A stretch of DNA of 64,000 nucleotides from GCA-020352575 sp964600365. GTDB taxonomy: Bacteria; Actinomycetota; Acidimicrobiia; Spongiisociales; JAENVV01. Location: NCBI GenBank assembly GCA_964600365.1, contig CAZRJG010000002.1, positions 41,373 to 105,372 on the forward strand, in the 5' to 3' direction. The translations under genes and the position numbers were made by a program. The stretch's first letter is position 1. Each line of letters begins with the position of its first letter. Below are positions 14,706-23,470 of this stretch, in pieces. The notes under the pieces were generated by a model. It was not told the origin of the DNA, did no database searches, and worked only from the letters and a program-made list of their open reading frames with translations.

Positions 14706-16196
14706 TCAGCGGAGGCGGCGCTCCGCACACCGCACCATGCGGATCGTGAGGAAGGCGCCACCCACGACCATCGCGAGGCCTGACAGCCAATCGCCGAACC
14801 GGACGTAGGGCGTGGGTCCCGCGTCGCGGGCACGGACCGTCCCCGTGACCACCGCCTCCTCGTACAGGGGGCTGATCTCGCCGGGTTCACCGTCCCGAAT
14901 GACGGTCGACGCACCGGTGATCGCCGAATGCACCACATCGAGGCCGAGTTCGGCGGAACGCATCCGCGTCATCCATATGAGCTGGTCGGCCGCAGCACCA
15001 CGGCCGTACGAGGACTCGTTCGTCGCCACCACCAGCAGCTCTGCGCCGATCGTGGCGTGTTCGCGCGCGTACCGGCCGAACGCTCCCTCGAAGGAGATCA
15101 CGGAGCCGATCGCGACATCCCCGAGCAGGAAGAGCTTGGGCCCGTCGCCCGACAGCATGTCCCGCGAACGCATCCCGGGCAGGTCCCCGAACACCGCCCG
15201 CCACGGCACACGCTCCCCGAAGGGCACGGGGTGCTGCTTGCGGTACTCCTGCAACATCTCGCCGGCCGGGGAGAAGAAGACGTTCGCATTCACGAACCAC
15301 TGGTCCTCCACAGGCCGGTCGGTCCCGATGAGGAAGGCGGCGTCGAGACGGCGGGCCTCGGCGCTGATCGCTGCCGCCACCTCCTCGTTGATCCGCGGGT
15401 CGGTGGTGAACCCGGTCGAGGATTCGGCCCACACGACGAGGTCGTAGGTGTCGGGTTCGAGGGTTGAGGTGAGGTCGAGGTGCTGCTCGGTGATGCGAGT
15501 CCGCTCGTTCACGCACCCGACCTGCGGGCATGGCGAGTTCCCCTGGACGATGGCGACCTCCAGCTCCCGCCCCGTTGCACCGGGATCGAGCACCACGCCG
15601 AGGATGAGGACCACGGCGAGCACCCCGAGTCCCGCCATCGCCGGCCGGCGGTCACGCGACTCGATCGTGAGCGCAAGTCCCATCGAGGCGACGGCAAGGA
15701 CGACCGTCCACCCCGTGGCACCGAAGATCGCAGCCGCGTCGCGCGCCGCCTCGAACGAGGCGACGGAGTACCCGGGATCGGCCCATTCGAGGGCGAAGAC
15801 GGGCAACCATCGAAGCACCGCGAAGACGCCAAGCCACGAGCCGACCGTGATCGCAGCGCTCGCCATGCGCCGTTCGTCCCGAACTGCCCGGGTCACCCAC
15901 CCGAAGGGGGCGAAGAACACCGCGTGGACGACACCGAGGAGGATCCACGCAACGTCTGCGAGTCCAACCTCGAGGTTGCGGAGCCACACCATGAGGCCCG
16001 CCGAGAACAGAAAGCCGAACAGCGCCGCAAGCGCCCCCGCGCGACCGGACGAAGACGTGCGACGAAGGCCGACCACGAGGAGCGCAAGTGCTCCAACGGC
16101 GGCAAAGGGCACCCCGAATGGGGGGAAGGCGGCCACCATGAGGCCCGCGGCGAGGAGGATGAACAGGACCGGCAACGCGCGGTGAAGGCTAGGCAC
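14706..16196 (-). CDS. Apolipoprotein N-acyltransferase-like protein with altered catalytic cysteine
   Basis: About 496 residues with the architecture of Lnt. Six or so N-terminal membrane helices (PVLFILLAAGLMVAAFPPFGVPFAAVGALALL and following) precede a nitrilase-like periplasmic domain and a final helix. In the nitrilase domain the Glu (VVWAESSTGF) and Lys (YRKQHPVPFGERVPW) of the triad are present. The third residue is not: the usual CYE/CFE motif reads GSVISFEGAFGRYA, with Ser near residue 368. The protein may therefore be inactive, work differently or have another substrate. The start is uncertain: GTG 16196 is chosen, and a TTG a few codons downstream is possible. It diverges from the inositol-phosphatase-like gene. 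Confidence 0.8.
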   Translation of the reverse strand: MPSLHRALPVLFILLAAGLMVAAFPPFGVPFAAVGALALLVVGLRRTSSSGRAGALAALFGFLFSAGLMVWLRNLEVGLADVAWILLGVVHAVFFAPFGWVTRAVRDERRMASAAITVGSWLGVFAVLRWLPVFALEWADPGYSVASFEAARDAAAIFGATGWTVVLAVASMGLALTIESRDRRPAMAGLGVLAVVLILGVVLDPGATGRELEVAIVQGNSPCPQVGCVNERTRITEQHLDLTSTLEPDTYDLVVWAESSTGFTTDPRINEEVAAAISAEARRLDAAFLIGTDRPVEDQWFVNANVFFSPAGEMLQEYRKQHPVPFGERVPWRAVFGDLPGMRSRDMLSGDGPKLFLLGDVAIGSVISFEGAFGRYAREHATIGAELLVVATNESSYGRGAAADQLIWMTRMRSAELGLDVVHSAITGASTVIRDGEPGEISPLYEEAVVTGTVRARDAGPTPYVRFGDWLSGLAMVVGGAFLTIRMVRCAERRLR

Positions 16197-16233
16197 GGGC
16201 CAGGCACTGGCCCGGGGCCGATAGCCTGCGCCG

Positions 16234-17013
16234 ATGGACGACCTCTCCGTTGCGCGTGCCGCTGCGACCGCCGCCAGCGCTGTGATCGCCGCCTCGGACG
16301 CCCGATCCGCCCGCCTGAAGGGGGCCGTCGACCCCGTCACCGAGACCGACTTGGCCGCGGAGCGGGCGATCCTCGAGGTCCTCCGCACCCATCGACCCGA
16401 CGATGCGGTCCTGGCCGAGGAGTCCGGGGGTGCGGTCGACGGGCGCACCTGGGTGGTCGACCCACTCGACGGGACGGTCAACTTCGTGAACGGCATCGAC
16501 CACATCGCCGTCTCCGTGGGACTCTGGGACGGGGACGAACCCTTGGTCGGCGCCATCCTCGACGTCGCTCGATCCCGCATGTACTCCGCTGCTCGCGGCG
16601 CGGGGGCGTGGTGCGATGGTCGTCGGCTCCGCGTCTCAGATCGACCGACCAATGAGGCCATCGTGGCATCCGGATACCCGTACGACAGGAGGGAACGAGC
16701 CGTCGCGTACGGCGACTTCACGGCTCGCCTCCTCGCCACCGTACGAGGGGTGCGGCGCTTCGGCGCTGCTGCGCTCGACCTCGCGTGGGTCGCAGAAGGG
16801 CGCGTCGACGCCTATGTGGAGCCGGGGATCCCCGCGGGCGTGCAGCCATGGGACGTCGCTGCCGGCATCCTCCTCGTTCGGGAGGCGGGGGGGCGGGTCG
16901 TGAACGAACATGGCAATCCGGCCGGGCTCAGCGAGCGACTCTTCGTCGCGGGAGGGGAACCAACGATCGACGGCATCCTGCGATGCCTCGACGGGTGGTC
17001 CGACGGGCGCTAG
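16234..17013 (+). CDS. Inositol monophosphatase family protein
   Basis: A 259-residue Mg2+-dependent phosphatase of the IMPase/FIG superfamily. Metal and catalytic motifs are complete: the first Glu region DDAVLAEESGG, WVVDPLDGTVNFVNG, and the C-terminal GVQPWDVAAGILLVREAGG. Substrates in this family include inositol phosphate, histidinol phosphate, PAP and fructose bisphosphate, and the sequence alone does not decide. A TAGCCT -10 (16222-16227) lies 6 bases before the ATG, so the mRNA is probably leaderless. It is transcribed away from the Lnt-like gene and followed 26 bases later by the DUF695-like gene with its own -10. Confidence 0.9.
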   Translation: MDDLSVARAAATAASAVIAASDARSARLKGAVDPVTETDLAAERAILEVLRTHRPDDAVLAEESGGAVDGRTWVVDPLDGTVNFVNGIDHIAVSVGLWDGDEPLVGAILDVARSRMYSAARGAGAWCDGRRLRVSDRPTNEAIVASGYPYDRRERAVAYGDFTARLLATVRGVRRFGAAALDLAWVAEGRVDAYVEPGIPAGVQPWDVAAGILLVREAGGRVVNEHGNPAGLSERLFVAGGEPTIDGILRCLDGWSDGR

Positions 17014-17039
17014 GCGCCCGACCCGCGTACGCTCACCGG

Positions 17040-18023
17040 ATGTTCCAAGACGCCATCACCGAGTTCTGGGAGTGGTGGGCCGACGCGCGCGACGATGTCT
17101 CCGAGGAGCTTCGCACCGGCGGGCTCTCCGACGGCACGATCGACGAGATCGGGGACCGGGTGTGGCGCATCCACCCCGAGTTGGAGTGGCAGATCACCGG
17201 GGGCATCGACGCCCGGAACTCGCTCAACCTCGTGTCCGGGGGAACCCGGCTCCTGCGCCTCGTCGCCGAGCTGTGGACCCGCATGGGCCCCGGCGGGGAC
17301 GACGAGTGGGAGCACCATCCCGCCCGGCTCCCGTTCGGACTGGAACCGTTCGAGATCGACGGTATCGAGATCGATCCGTCCGAGGCCCGGTTCACCTCGG
17401 ACTGGGACGAGGTCTACGAGCGCCTCGACCTCACCATCTCCCATCCTGCGTTCGACGACCTCTCGGAGGACGGCGCACGGGGCGCCGCGATCCACCTGCT
17501 CGATGGAACCCTCGGCGAGGATGCCGTCGAGCGCTGGATGGGCATCCTCGAGACCTCTCCGGACCCGGTCACGGGACAGCCCCTCTTCACCCTCCGCTCC
17601 GATGTCGACGGGATTGCCGCTGCGGCCACGGGACAGGGGTGGGAGCGGGTCGACGACCAGTACGAGGGCGTCGTGGTCGCCACGGCGAACCGCGCCGTGA
17701 AATGGATCGACCACATCCGCAAGCCGATCTACGGCGAGGTCACGATCACAGCACTCGCCTCCGACGAGGACGGGCTCCCCGTGCCGCTGGAGCAGAAGCG
17801 GATCGACGCGGCCGTCGACGACCTGTTCGATCGGCTCGGCCACCACGCCGTGTGCATCGGCATGGCTACCGGAGAGGGCGAGCACACGGTGCACTTCTTC
17901 ACCGAGCTCGGCGAGTCCGTCGAAGATGCCCTCCGGGAGTGGCGCGAGGCGCACGACAACCGGGACATCACGATCGAGCTCGCACCGGACGAGCAGTGGT
18001 CGAACGCAGAACAGTGGGACTGA
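17040..18023 (+). CDS. DUF695-like hypothetical protein
   Basis: A soluble acidic protein of 327 residues without signal peptide. The N-terminal part repeats the theme of a WWADARDD helix and a VWRIHPELEWQI strand. The C-terminal ~90 residues (GEVTITALASDEDGLPVPLEQKRID, HAVCIGMATGEGEHTVHFFTE, ELAPDEQWSNAEQWD) resemble the DUF695 pattern, whose members end in a DPxW motif. The function of DUF695 is unknown. TACGCT (17028-17033) lies 6 bases before the ATG, indicating a leaderless start; longer in-frame extensions overlap the phosphatase gene. An inverted repeat follows the stop. Confidence 0.65.
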   Translation: MFQDAITEFWEWWADARDDVSEELRTGGLSDGTIDEIGDRVWRIHPELEWQITGGIDARNSLNLVSGGTRLLRLVAELWTRMGPGGDDEWEHHPARLPFGLEPFEIDGIEIDPSEARFTSDWDEVYERLDLTISHPAFDDLSEDGARGAAIHLLDGTLGEDAVERWMGILETSPDPVTGQPLFTLRSDVDGIAAAATGQGWERVDDQYEGVVVATANRAVKWIDHIRKPIYGEVTITALASDEDGLPVPLEQKRIDAAVDDLFDRLGHHAVCIGMATGEGEHTVHFFTELGESVEDALREWREAHDNRDITIELAPDEQWSNAEQWD

Positions 18024-18053
18024 CTACGTCAGTGGTCAGTAGCCAGTAGTCAG
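18020..18053 (+). terminator. Inverted repeat overlapping the DUF695-like stop codon
   Basis: CTGACTAC (18020-18027) and GTAGTCAG (18046-18053) form an 8-bp stem around an 18-base loop made of short CAGT-type repeats. The stop codon TGA is inside the left arm. Weak as a terminator because no T-run follows. Confidence 0.35.
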
Positions 18054-18060
18054 TCGTCGG

Positions 18061-19608
18061 ATGGTACGTCGGGTCGTCACTGGGGAACGGGTCCGGACCG
18101 CCGCCGGCGTGCTCGGGGACGCGGTCCTCATCGACGGCGGGATGGTCGCAGCCGTCGGCCGCCGAGAGGACTTCTTCGTCCGGGGACTCGAGGAGCTGGC
18201 GTACCCCGGAGCGACCATCGTGCCCGGGCTCGCCGATGCACACTTCCACCCCACTGGCTGGGCGACTGCCGTCCATCGGCTCACCCTCCACGATGCCCGG
18301 ACGATCGAGGACGTGGTCACTGCGGTTGCGAACTGGTCGGATGCGATGGAGCCCGGAACGCCCCTCGTCGCGACCCGCCTCGACGACCAACGCCTCGAGG
18401 AGCGTCGGCTTCCCTCTCGGATGGACCTCGACGCGATCGGCCGTCCCGTGCTCCTCTACCGGGTGTGCGGGCACGTGGCGGTCGCGAACACGGTGGCGCT
18501 CGAGGCCGCCGGTGTCGGGCCCGCGACGCTCGACCCCCCGGGCGGCTCCCTGGACCGCGATCCGTTCGGCCACCCGAACGGCATCCTCAGGGAGACGGCG
18601 ATCGGCATCGTCTCCTCGGTCGTGGGGGGGCGTGGCGACGGCCTCCCTCCCGCGGCCGTCATCTCGGCACTCGGCTCGCTGCACGAGGTGGGCCTCACAC
18701 GGCTCGGGGCAATGGTCGCCTACGGAGCCGACCCGTCGTGCGGTGGGCCCTCCGAGTTGGGCTCGCTCCTCGCCGCAGCCCCTGACTCCCCCGTCGAGAT
18801 CGATGTGTTCGTGATCGCCGACGATCCCGATCACCTCACCGATGCCGCCCACCGGATCGACTCCACGCCAGGACCGATCCGGTTCGCAGGCGTGAAGATG
18901 TTCTCGGACGGAAGCTTTGGTGGGCACACCGCAGCGCTCCGAGCGCCGTACGACGACGTCGGCACCGCCGGAGCGATGCGCCTCCCCACCGCGCATCGCG
19001 AGCTGGCCCAACGCGCACTCGACCTCGGTGGGCGGGTGGCGATCCACGCCATCGGCGACCGCGCGGTTGGTCGCGTCCTCGACGAATTCGAACGGCTGGC
19101 CTACGCCGGTGTGGACGGCCGAAGGCTCCGCGTCGAGCACGCCTCCCTCATCGGCGACGCCGACCGGGAACGCTTCGCCGAGATCGGTGCGATCGCATCG
19201 ATGCAGCCCGCGTTCCTCCCCTCTGACGGACCATGGCTCCCCACTCGCCTCGGTGACCGCATGCGTGATGTCTTCGCCCATCGGTCAGCACTCGACGCCG
19301 GGATCACCGTTGCCGGGGGATCCGATTGCCCCGTTGAGCAGCCCTCCCCCCTGTGGGGCATGGCCGCAGCCCGGGATCGAAAGGGCATCTCCCCTGCCGA
19401 GGAGGTGTCACCCGAGGCCGCCCTGGCGATGTTCACCGACGGCGTGGCTGCGGCGCTCGGGGAGGAGCAACCCCTCACACCCGGAAGCCCCGCCCACCTC
19501 ACCGTCCTCGCAGACGACCCGGTCGAAGGTCCCGCCGGGGAACTACCCACGATGGGTGTCGAGTCCGTGTGGGTCAGGGGGCGTGAGGCGTGGCGCGCCG
19601 GAGGCTGA
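18061..19608 (+). CDS. Amidohydrolase family protein (YtcJ-like)
   Basis: A 515-residue metal-dependent amidohydrolase of the YtcJ/amidohydrolase_3 type. The first metal site is GLADAHFHPTGWA; later features are RFAGVKMFSDGSFGGHTAAL, AIHAIGDRAV (His), RVEHASLI (His) and GGSDCPVEQPSPLWG (Asp), all typical of the family. The N-terminal ~50 residues and C-terminal PAHLTVLADDP segment form the composite beta sandwich. The substrate is unknown; relatives act on formamides or aryl carbamates. The 3' end overlaps the convergent znuB gene by 35 bases. The start ATG follows a short repeat region and no clear promoter is seen. Confidence 0.85.
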   Translation: MVRRVVTGERVRTAAGVLGDAVLIDGGMVAAVGRREDFFVRGLEELAYPGATIVPGLADAHFHPTGWATAVHRLTLHDARTIEDVVTAVANWSDAMEPGTPLVATRLDDQRLEERRLPSRMDLDAIGRPVLLYRVCGHVAVANTVALEAAGVGPATLDPPGGSLDRDPFGHPNGILRETAIGIVSSVVGGRGDGLPPAAVISALGSLHEVGLTRLGAMVAYGADPSCGGPSELGSLLAAAPDSPVEIDVFVIADDPDHLTDAAHRIDSTPGPIRFAGVKMFSDGSFGGHTAALRAPYDDVGTAGAMRLPTAHRELAQRALDLGGRVAIHAIGDRAVGRVLDEFERLAYAGVDGRRLRVEHASLIGDADRERFAEIGAIASMQPAFLPSDGPWLPTRLGDRMRDVFAHRSALDAGITVAGGSDCPVEQPSPLWGMAAARDRKGISPAEEVSPEAALAMFTDGVAAALGEEQPLTPGSPAHLTVLADDPVEGPAGELPTMGVESVWVRGREAWRAGG

Positions 19609-20413
19609 ACCGCCGGGCGATGAGCACAGCGAAGAACGCCAGCACGGGGATGATCGCGACGGTTGCCGACGCTGCCGTGCCGAGGTGGTAGCTCAGCAGG
19701 AGTCCCACGACCACCGACGCCACCCCGATGAGGGACGCCACGAGCATCGTCACCGGCACCGTCCTGGCCACCAGCGCGGCGGTTGCCGCCGGACCGATGA
19801 GCAGGCCGAACACGAGGAGCGTCCCCACCGTCCGGAATGAGCCGACGATCGCAAGGGTGATGAGTCCCAGGAGCACGAAGTGCGAGAGCGCAGGACGCAT
19901 CCCGAGCATGGAGGCCTTCTGCTCGTTGAACGACAGGACGAGGAACGGGCGGTAGAAGACCTGCGAGACGATCGCCACGACCCCGACCACGACCGTGAGG
20001 GTGACGAGGTCGCCCCGCGTCACACCGAGGGCGTCACCGAAGAGGATGGTCGTGAGGCTCCCAGCGAAGGAATCCATCCTCGAGACGAGGATGACGCCGA
20101 GGGCGAGCATGCCCACGAAGAGGAGTCCGATGCCGGTGTCCTCGCTGAACGAGGCCAGTCGATGGACGAGTCCGATGCCCGCCACCACCACGACGGCTGC
20201 GAGCGCAGCGCCGACGAGGGGTGGGATGTCGAGCAGGATGGCGAGGGCGATGCCGGGGATGACACCGTGGACGAGGGCATCGCCGAAGAAGCTCATCCCC
20301 CGCAGCACCACCCACGTGCCGACCACAGCTGCGGCAATGGCTGCAAGCGATCCGGCGAGGAGGGCGCGCTGCTGGAACGCGAACTCGAACGGCTCGAGCA
20401 ACCAGTCCATCAT
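19574..20413 (-). CDS. znuB: Zinc ABC transporter permease
   Basis: A 279-residue ABC-3 family permease with about eight membrane helices. Typical segments include GTWVVLRGMSFFGDALVHGVIPGIALA (the conserved coupling region), GLLFVGMLALGVIL and VGTLLVFGLLIGPAATAALVA. It pairs with the adjacent ZnuA binding protein and the divergently encoded ZnuC ATPase to import Zn2+. Its ATG overlaps the znuA stop by ATGA, so znuA and znuB are one operon. Mn2+ or Fe2+ specificity cannot be excluded from the permease alone, but the neighbouring Fur-family regulator and the His-rich loop in ZnuA favour zinc. Confidence 0.92.
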   Translation of the reverse strand: MMDWLLEPFEFAFQQRALLAGSLAAIAAAVVGTWVVLRGMSFFGDALVHGVIPGIALAILLDIPPLVGAALAAVVVVAGIGLVHRLASFSEDTGIGLLFVGMLALGVILVSRMDSFAGSLTTILFGDALGVTRGDLVTLTVVVGVVAIVSQVFYRPFLVLSFNEQKASMLGMRPALSHFVLLGLITLAIVGSFRTVGTLLVFGLLIGPAATAALVARTVPVTMLVASLIGVASVVVGLLLSYHLGTAASATVAIIPVLAFFAVLIARRFSLRRATPHAP

Positions 20414-21339
20414 CCTGCCCCGAGGGCGTCAGCGATGCGCCGGGCGTTCTCGAGCAGGAATCCCTCGATGGTGTCGGTTGGGGCGTTCCCGTCCGGTCCC
20501 GCGGTGACCAGTCGCACCACGGAGACCTCGCCGTCGAACTCGGCGGCGAGCGCCTCGGCGACCGTCGTGGAAGCGGACGTATCGATGAAGATCGCCCGAA
20601 TCCCCTCCGCTTCGATCCGCCCAGCAAGCGCCGCCAGCTCCTGGGAGCTCGGGGCTGCATCGGTCGAGCCGCCGGGGATCACGACACCGACCACCTCGAA
20701 GCCGAACCGGTCGGCGAAGTACCCGAAGGAGTCGTGGTTCGACACCAGCCGCCGATCCTCGACCCCGTCGAGCAGGTCGACCATCTCTGCGGCGAGAGCG
20801 TCCATCCGATCAGCGTACGCCGCGGCCGCTTCGACCGCGCCCACGTCGCCGAAGCGTGCGTCCATCTCCACGGCGAGGGCCCGGGCGACGAGGCCGATCC
20901 GCACCGGATCGAGCCAGACATGGGGATCCTCGTCGGCGTGGTCCTCATCGGCGAGGTCCTCGTCTTCGTGGTCACCGAACGGAAGCGGATCGGCAGCCTC
21001 GCCGGCCACGAAGACGGGGATTCCGTCGGTCCCGGCGGCATCGACGGTATCGGCGAGACCCTCCTCGAGGCCGAGGCCGTTCACCACGATGAGGTCCGCA
21101 CGGCGGAGATCGGCTGCCTGGGCGGCCGAGGGGACGAAGTCGTGGGGGTCCACGCCTGCGGGGAGGAGTACCTCCACGCGGAGTCGGTCGGAGGGGTCCA
21201 GGGCATCCACGACCTCGGCCCACACCGACGTGGAGACCACGACGAGCGGGCGATCGTCATCGGACGATCCATCGCTACACGCGGCGAGCACGAGCGAGAA
21301 GGCAAGCATGAGCACGGTTGACCGTTGGAGCCAGGGCAT
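20410..21339 (-). CDS. znuA: Zinc ABC transporter substrate-binding lipoprotein
   Basis: A 309-residue cluster A-I (TroA/ZnuA) binding protein. Residues ~1-20 are a lipoprotein signal with lipobox LAAC followed by SDGSSDD. The metal ligands are spread through DPHDF, the region DPHVWLDP, and SNHDSFGYF. Between the first two lies an acidic, His-containing loop (FGDHEDEDLADEDHADED), a hallmark of zinc-specific members. The ATG at 21339 is followed directly by the signal peptide. The gene is transcribed from a TATAAT -10 on the minus strand (21375-21370) that overlaps the Fur/Zur box, with a leader of about 22 bases. It precedes znuB with a 4-base overlap. Confidence 0.93.
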   Translation of the reverse strand: MPWLQRSTVLMLAFSLVLAACSDGSSDDDRPLVVVSTSVWAEVVDALDPSDRLRVEVLLPAGVDPHDFVPSAAQAADLRRADLIVVNGLGLEEGLADTVDAAGTDGIPVFVAGEAADPLPFGDHEDEDLADEDHADEDPHVWLDPVRIGLVARALAVEMDARFGDVGAVEAAAAYADRMDALAAEMVDLLDGVEDRRLVSNHDSFGYFADRFGFEVVGVVIPGGSTDAAPSSQELAALAGRIEAEGIRAIFIDTSASTTVAEALAAEFDGEVSVVRLVTAGPDGNAPTDTIEGFLLENARRIADALGAG

Positions 21340-21359
21340 GTCGAGAACACCATGTTGGG

Positions 21360-21377
21360 AATGATTATCATTATACT
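21360..21377. promoter_or_regulatory. Fur/Zur box between divergent znuA and zur promoters
   Basis: AATGAT-T-ATCATT (21360-21372) is a perfect 6-1-6 palindrome matching the centre of the classical Fur-family box. The minus-strand TATAAT (21375-21370) for znuA and the plus-strand TATACT (21372-21377) for zur both overlap it, so one bound dimer would block both promoters. Binding by the adjacent Zur is inferred. Confidence 0.8.
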
Positions 21378-21383
21378 GTGCTC

Positions 21384-21827
21384 GTGGGATTGGATGAATC
21401 GACCGACCTCCAGGTACGCACCCGGCTCGGGGAGCGCGGTGCGCGGCTGACGGCGACCCGCCGCGCCGTCCTCTATGCGCTCCTCGAGCGTCCGGGCCCA
21501 TCCCCCGTTGCAGAGCTCGACGGCGACCTCCCGGACATCCCCCTCTCCTCCCTCTACCGATCCCTCAGCGTCCTCACCGAGGCGGGGATCATCGTCTCGC
21601 TGCCCGGGGGCGAGGGCGTCTCCCTCTACGAGCCCGCCGAATGGCTCTCCGGGCACCACCACCACTTTGTGTGCCGCGTCTGTGGCACAGTGCAGGACGT
21701 GGACGTGGACGTCGATGTGGAGGAGGCCCTCGAACGGGTCTCGGCATCCGCGGCGCGACGCGGGTTCAGGGTGGAGGACCACCGACTCGCCCTCGAAGGG
21801 CGCTGCGCGGGGTGCGTCGATGCCTGA
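21384..21827 (+). CDS. zur: Fur-family zinc uptake regulator
   Basis: A 147-residue Fur-family repressor. The N-terminal winged helix includes RLTATRRAVLYALLE and LSSLYRSLSVLTEAGI; the C-terminal dimer domain carries SGHHHHFVCRVCGTVQDVD and ends with GRCAGCVDA, giving the two CxxC pairs of the structural zinc site. Position between znuA and znuC identifies it as Zur rather than an iron Fur, although this is contextual. GTG 21384 is chosen because TATACT ends 6 bases earlier, giving a leaderless mRNA; GTG 21378 is inside the promoter and less likely. It overlaps znuC by 8 bases, so repressor and ATPase are co-transcribed and likely autoregulated. Confidence 0.9.
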   Translation: MGLDESTDLQVRTRLGERGARLTATRRAVLYALLERPGPSPVAELDGDLPDIPLSSLYRSLSVLTEAGIIVSLPGGEGVSLYEPAEWLSGHHHHFVCRVCGTVQDVDVDVDVEEALERVSASAARRGFRVEDHRLALEGRCAGCVDA

Positions 21828-22614
21828 AATCGTCGCCACCGACATCGTGGTCCTCCGCGACGGGAGGACCGCCGTCGACACCTCATCGTTCACCATCCCC
21901 GACGGCATGATCACCGCCGTCATCGGGCCGAATGGCTCCGGCAAGTCCACGATCCTCCATGTCATCGGTGGGCTGCTCGAACCGGCATCCGGAACCCTCA
22001 CAGTGGGAGGTTTCCCTCCCCACCAGGTGCGCGAGCGGGTGTCCTACGTCCTCCAGACCACGCAGGTGAACGACGCAATGCCGCTCACCGTCGGCGAGAC
22101 GGTGCTCATGGCTCGGTTCTCAGGCAAATCATGGCTCGGGCGCATCACCGCGGCGGATCGGAACGCCGCGGCGGAGGCCATCGAGCGACTCGACCTCGGG
22201 GACATCGCGGGACGGCACCTCGCCGAGCTCTCCGGTGGCCAGCGACAGCGCACCTTCGTCGCCCAGGGCCTCGCCCAGGACCACGACGTCCTGCTGCTCG
22301 ATGAGCCTCTCACCGCACTCGATGCCCCCTCCGCCCAGGTGATCGATGACGTCGTCCACGCCGAGCAGGCCTCCGGCCGCACCATCGTGCTCACGACCCA
22401 CGACCTCGGCGAGGCATCAGCCGCAGACCACGTCATCCTGCTCGCGGGGCAGGTGATCGCCAGCGGCGCGCCCGGCGATGTGCTCACGCCGGCCAACCTC
22501 GAGCAGGCCTACCGGTCGGGGCATCCGCACTCACACGAACACGGCGGGAACTTCTTGGACGACCCTGCCCACGTGACCGATGGGCGCCACGCACATCGGA
22601 CGATGGAAGGCTGA
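21820..22614 (+). CDS. znuC: Zinc ABC transporter ATP-binding protein
   Basis: A 264-residue ABC ATPase. Walker A is GPNGSGKST, the Q-loop is in YVLQTTQ, the signature is LSGGQRQR, Walker B is VLLLDEP and the switch His is TTHDLGEA. The C-terminus has a His-rich tail (SGHPHSHEHGGNF) suited to metal sensing or delivery. The ATG overlaps the end of zur. The permease and binding protein are on the opposite strand across the shared operator, so the transporter is split into two divergent Zur-controlled units. A hairpin terminator follows the stop directly. Confidence 0.92.
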   Translation: MPEIVATDIVVLRDGRTAVDTSSFTIPDGMITAVIGPNGSGKSTILHVIGGLLEPASGTLTVGGFPPHQVRERVSYVLQTTQVNDAMPLTVGETVLMARFSGKSWLGRITAADRNAAAEAIERLDLGDIAGRHLAELSGGQRQRTFVAQGLAQDHDVLLLDEPLTALDAPSAQVIDDVVHAEQASGRTIVLTTHDLGEASAADHVILLAGQVIASGAPGDVLTPANLEQAYRSGHPHSHEHGGNFLDDPAHVTDGRHAHRTMEG

Positions 22615-22648
22615 GGGGACGTTCCGCACAGAGCGAACGTCTGTCCCC
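22615..22648 (+). terminator. Hairpin after znuC
   Basis: GGGGACGTTC (22615-22624) pairs with GAACGT...TCCCC (22635-22648) with a 3-base bulge and a 10-base loop. It starts directly after the znuC stop. A second short hairpin (TCCCCCGC/GCGGGGGA) lies near 22692-22709 in the same gap, which otherwise holds only the nitroreductase promoter. Confidence 0.55.
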
Positions 22649-22756
22649 TCGTCGAGGCAGCCCCCCTACCCCCGCCTCCGGCGGCGGTACCTTCCCCCGC
22701 ACGCGGGGGACAGAGGTCGAAGCCAGGCCGGATTCGTCTCCGAGTACCGTCGCCAC

Positions 22757-23467
22757 ATGTCCGCTCCGTACGACCTCCACGCCTACCCGCCGCCCGACTC
22801 CCCACATCGGTTCGTCCCGCACTCGCTCCCCCATCGGAGCGATGAGGATCTGGTCGCAGCCGGCCGTGCGTTCGCCTCCCACATGGCGGGGAGGAGGAGC
22901 ATCAGGATGTTCGGCGACCGACCGGTTCCCCGTTCCGCGATCGAGGCGGCGATCACCGCTGCGTCCTCCGCCCCCTCCGGCGCCCACATGCAGCCATGGA
23001 CATTCGTCGCGATCGCAGACCCGGAGGTGAAGGGGGCCATCCGTTCGGCAGCAGAGGAGGAGGAGCGCGAGAACTACGACGGCGGACGCCTCGGGCCCGA
23101 ATGGCGCGACGCCCTCGAACCCCTCGGGACCGATTGGCGGAAGCCGTTCCTCGAGCGCGCGCCGTGGCTCGTCGTGCTGTTCGAGCGGCGGATGGGGGTT
23201 CGCGACGACGGGACCACGTTCCACCACTACTACGTGAAGGAGTCGGTCGGCATCGCCGCGGGGATCTTCGTCACCGCCCTCCACACCATGGGCCTGGCGA
23301 CGCTCCCCCACACCCCGAGTCCCATGGCGTTCCTCACGACGGTCCTCGGACGACCGCGCACGGAGCGGCCGTTCGCCCTCTTCCCGATCGGGTTCCCCGC
23401 TGACGGGTGTGTCGTCCCCGACTTGGAGCGCAAGTCGCTCGCCGAGGTGAGCACCTGGTTCGAGTAG
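22757..23467 (+). CDS. Nitroreductase family flavoprotein (IYD-like)
   Basis: A 236-residue FMN-dependent nitroreductase-fold protein. The FMN phosphate-binding signature RRSIRMFGDRPVP and the following SSAPSGAHMQPWTFVAI are diagnostic, and the C-terminal half has GLATLPHTPSPMAFL and RPFALFPIGFP. The N-terminal extension and the loop between helices resemble the iodotyrosine deiodinase-like branch more than NfsB. The physiological substrate is unknown; halogenated or nitro aromatics are possible. TACCGT (22745-22750) ends 6 bases before the ATG, consistent with a leaderless start. It is convergent with msrB, ending 3 bases from its stop. Confidence 0.85.
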   Translation: MSAPYDLHAYPPPDSPHRFVPHSLPHRSDEDLVAAGRAFASHMAGRRSIRMFGDRPVPRSAIEAAITAASSAPSGAHMQPWTFVAIADPEVKGAIRSAAEEEERENYDGGRLGPEWRDALEPLGTDWRKPFLERAPWLVVLFERRMGVRDDGTTFHHYYVKESVGIAAGIFVTALHTMGLATLPHTPSPMAFLTTVLGRPRTERPFALFPIGFPADGCVVPDLERKSLAEVSTWFE

Positions 23468-23470
23468 TCG

